Translations under genes and position numbers: made by a program | Part shown: piece by piece, positions 15,602 through 17,202 of the stretch | Numbering within the stretch: position 1 is the first letter of the stretch | Layout of the letters: every line of letters starts with the position of its first letter | Assembly (NCBI GenBank): GCA_002385545.1 | Contig: DGDR01000183.1 | Location: 1 to 17,202, forward strand | Direction: 5' to 3' | DNA: 17,202 nt | Origin: Clostridium sp. UBA3947 | GTDB taxonomy: Bacteria; Bacillota; Clostridia; Clostridiales; Clostridiaceae | The notes under the pieces: model-generated | What the model was told of the DNA's origin: nothing | What the model saw: the letters and a program-made list of their open reading frames with translations, nothing else | The model's database searches: none

Positions 15602-16075
15602 CTATATATATTGATTAAATTCTTCATACATTTCACTTGGTAAAGATACTTCTTCTATATTACAATTTTCAATCAATTTATAAAAATTAACTGTAGGTAA
15701 TATAATAGCTTGATAATTTCCAGTACTTGTAATAGTTGTCACCATTGCTCTAAGATATGGATAAAGGATTGCAGTTCCATTCTGTAAATAAAATTTACAT
15801 ATGCCATCTAACTCTGTAGGTTCTTTGTCCTCTAATTCAAAATATCCTTTCACAACAACTTCAACCTTAAAAGGTAGCACATTATCATCATAACCTAATC
15901 GTATACCGATAATCACATTACATTTTAAAGGATTATCCTTTTTCAAAATTAATTTAAACATGATTTGAGGGGATAAACTAATCGACTCATTATTATTTAT
16001 CTCCTCAGGACTTTTTCTAATATAATTAAGTTTCTCAACATTGTAACCATTAAATTTTAATACTCCAGAAAACAT
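15602..16075 (-). CDS. SecB-like chaperone of a toxin-antitoxin-chaperone operon
   Basis: A 157-residue protein, close to the ~155 residues of E. coli SecB. The recognisable SecB block is NGTAILYPYLRAMVTTITSTGNYQ..ILPTVNFYKLI at 99-135, equivalent to the 'ILFPY.R..I..+...G.FP...L.P+NF..L' signature; the N-terminal LKFNGYNVEKLNY also fits. Classical SecB is a proteobacterial export chaperone absent from most Firmicutes, and solitary SecB-like proteins outside that group are commonly the chaperone of TAC modules, where they fold the antitoxin. Here it is third in an operon after a putative toxin and antitoxin and is followed by a terminator. The start is the ATG at 16075, one base after the upstream stop, with GAGGAG nine bases before it; the TTG at 16084 abuts that site and is rejected. 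A general export role is possible but less likely. Confidence 0.85.
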   Translation of the reverse strand: MFSGVLKFNGYNVEKLNYIRKSPEEINNNESISLSPQIMFKLILKKDNPLKCNVIIGIRLGYDDNVLPFKVEVVVKGYFELEDKEPTELDGICKFYLQNGTAILYPYLRAMVTTITSTGNYQAIILPTVNFYKLIENCNIEEVSLPSEMYEEFNQYI

Positions 16076-16076
16076 A

Positions 16077-16373
16077 CTAAGCAACTCCTCTTAATTCGTC
16101 AGCAGTGAACTCATACATATTATTCTCTGAGTTAAATTTAACATTTATTGAATTTTCAATTACTGTATTTATATTGAAATCTACATTTTCTACACTATAC
16201 CATGTTATTGCATTCTCTAATTCTATGCCAAACAACTTAGGTATATCTTCTTTTTTTAATTTAGTTATATTTCCATTAATATCTTCAACTAAATGCTCGT
16301 CGGAATTTTCATTTATTTCGATACCGTATAAATTAGCTATTTCAAGTACATATTCTTTATTAATATTGCTCAT
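16077..16373 (-). CDS. Small acidic protein in the antitoxin position
   Basis: A 98-residue protein I do not recognise by family. It is acidic, rich in Asn, Glu and Ile, with no helix-turn-helix, signal or membrane segment visible. It starts with a predicted helix (INKEYVLEIANLYGI), has a middle KLKKEDIPKLFGIELENAITWY, and ends in NNMYEFTADELRGVA. Its ATG overlaps the stop of the upstream ADP-ribosyltransferase gene by four bases (ATGA), with AAGGAG nine bases before, and the SecB-like gene begins one base after its stop. This strict coupling between a toxin-like enzyme and a chaperone gives the antitoxin reading. In TAC systems the antitoxin's C-terminal part carries the chaperone-dependence signal, so the last 20-30 residues are the region to suspect here. 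Its function is inferred from context only. Confidence 0.65.
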   Translation of the reverse strand: MSNINKEYVLEIANLYGIEINENSDEHLVEDINGNITKLKKEDIPKLFGIELENAITWYSVENVDFNINTVIENSINVKFNSENNMYEFTADELRGVA

Positions 16374-17020
16374 ATCAACCTACTCCTTCTTTTTACAATA
16401 ACTTTATCTTCAATTTTATTATAATCAAACTCTTTTATAGGATAAACACATCTTTTACCGTCTATGCAATTATTATTACTTATACAAATTTGTGTCTCCT
16501 TGTATCTAATTCCAATAAGAAAATTCTCTCTTTCAAATTTTTCCAAATCAAACTCTCCATAAGATGGTTTAGTTTTTTCAAAGGTATATATTACTACTCC
16601 TATTTCATATTTTTTCTTTAATAAATCTAACACAAAACATCGGTTTTTAATTATGCTTTTGATTGATGAATCTTTCTTAAATTTGAAAGTACAATTAAGT
16701 TGTTTTAATTCTTCCAAAACCTCTTCCAAAGCACTTAAAAAGAAATTTACACCTTCAACACTGTCCAAATTTAATACTTTTACATTATCTTTACAAACAA
16801 CTTCTATTACTGCTGGCTCTTCATTTAAATGAAGCTTATTAATCTTCGTTTCAATCCACCACTTGCTTAATGCGAATTCTGAATATAAATATATCCCTTG
16901 TCCTAGCCAATGATCACTACGTTTTTCCATTTTAAACCCTGAATCTATTATATCCTTAACAACACTTTCAAAAGTGCCATGATAACCACGAACTTTTTCT
17001 TTGTAATTCAAATCCGTCAT
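16370..17020 (-). CDS. Putative ADP-ribosyltransferase toxin of a TAC operon
   Basis: A 216-residue protein with features of the H-Y-E group of ADP-ribosyltransferases, enzymes that move ADP-ribose from NAD to protein or nucleic acid targets. YHGT at 13-16 gives the NAD-binding histidine H14; GQGIYLYSEFALSKWW at 40-55 gives Y44 in the usual G-x-G-I-Y-L context followed by an Ala/Trp helix; AVIEVVCKDNVKVLNLD (70-86) looks like the following core strands. RYKETQICI near 172-180 supplies a plausible last catalytic strand with E175 or Q177. It is the first gene of an operon with an antitoxin-like gene (4-base overlap) and a SecB-like gene, preceded by GAGG and a good promoter. This T-A-C order matches CmdTAC, whose CmdT modifies mRNA. 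Homology to CmdT itself is not shown here; it could be another ART family. Base composition is visibly more AT-rich than polC, hinting at transfer. Confidence 0.68.
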   Translation of the reverse strand: MTDLNYKEKVRGYHGTFESVVKDIIDSGFKMEKRSDHWLGQGIYLYSEFALSKWWIETKINKLHLNEEPAVIEVVCKDNVKVLNLDSVEGVNFFLSALEEVLEELKQLNCTFKFKKDSSIKSIIKNRCFVLDLLKKKYEIGVVIYTFEKTKPSYGEFDLEKFERENFLIGIRYKETQICISNNNCIDGKRCVYPIKEFDYNKIEDKVIVKRRSRLI

Positions 17021-17055
17021 ATGCTATTCCTCATTACTAATCTTATAGATAACTG

Positions 17056-17084
17056 ATTATATTAGGATAATTCAATTTTAACAA
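17056..17084 (-). promoter_or_regulatory. Promoter of the toxin-antitoxin-chaperone operon
   Basis: TTGTTA (complement of 17079-17084), a 17-base spacer and a perfect TATAAT (17056-17061), ending about 35 bases before the toxin start codon. I see no convincing palindromic operator between it and the gene. The remaining upstream stretch to 17202 is AT-rich and shows no gene. Confidence 0.6.
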
Positions 17085-17202
17085 AGTATCAATTTTAAAG
17101 CAATGTATTTCAACAATTTAACATCTAGTATATATTCTTGCCATAATTAACTTCATTAATACAACTGATATACTATATTTCTCTTTTAATCTATACACAT
17201 CT

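Noticed and set aside
16076..16084. TTG start for the SecB-like gene
   Set aside because: GAGGAG abuts the TTG with no spacing but lies nine bases before the ATG at 16075.
1..17202. CRISPR arrays, tRNA or rRNA genes, insertion sequences, attachment sites
   Set aside because: I saw no regularly spaced repeats, no tRNA cloverleaf signatures, no transposase or integrase frame and no flanking direct repeats around the toxin-antitoxin-chaperone operon within the window.

Overview
The window is AT-rich DNA from a low-GC Gram-positive bacterium, most likely a member of the Clostridia. A PolC-type replicative polymerase, an RNase J, strong AGGAGG ribosome binding sites and A+T-rich codon choice all point that way; genus cannot be fixed from the sequence. 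Every recognisable gene lies on the minus strand, so transcription runs from high to low coordinates.

Reading in the direction of transcription, the window opens (17020-15602) with a tightly packed three-gene operon: a putative ADP-ribosyltransferase toxin, a small acidic protein in the antitoxin position, and a SecB-like chaperone. It has its own promoter and terminator. This is the architecture of a toxin-antitoxin-chaperone (TAC) defence module and has the gene order of the anti-phage system CmdTAC. Next come decayed, frameshifted copies of a YcxB-like membrane protein (15380-14368) and one intact copy (14265-13588), then polC (13440-9097) with its own promoter and terminator.

The centre of the window concerns peptide and sulfur amino acid use. 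A PepT-like M20 peptidase and a LysR regulator form a two-gene operon (8869-6829). Immediately downstream, a new promoter drives a leader region that encodes a 37-residue peptide with seven Met and five Cys residues, then a Rho-independent terminator, and then metN, metI, an L-2-hydroxyacid (lactate-family) dehydrogenase, metQ and an aminotransferase, closed by a terminator at 1664-1716. The leader can be folded into the pause, antiterminator and terminator arms of a classical ribosome-mediated attenuator. A tandem Met-Met codon pair sits at the right distance from the antiterminator arm. I see no S-box or T-box there. The operon content suggests uptake of methionine (or a related sulfur amino acid), transamination to the 2-oxo acid and reduction to the 2-hydroxy acid.

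The low-coordinate end holds ridA and the 5' portion of an RNase J gene that runs off the window. The two most notable items are the Met/Cys-codon attenuator upstream of metN and the ART-antitoxin-SecB operon.
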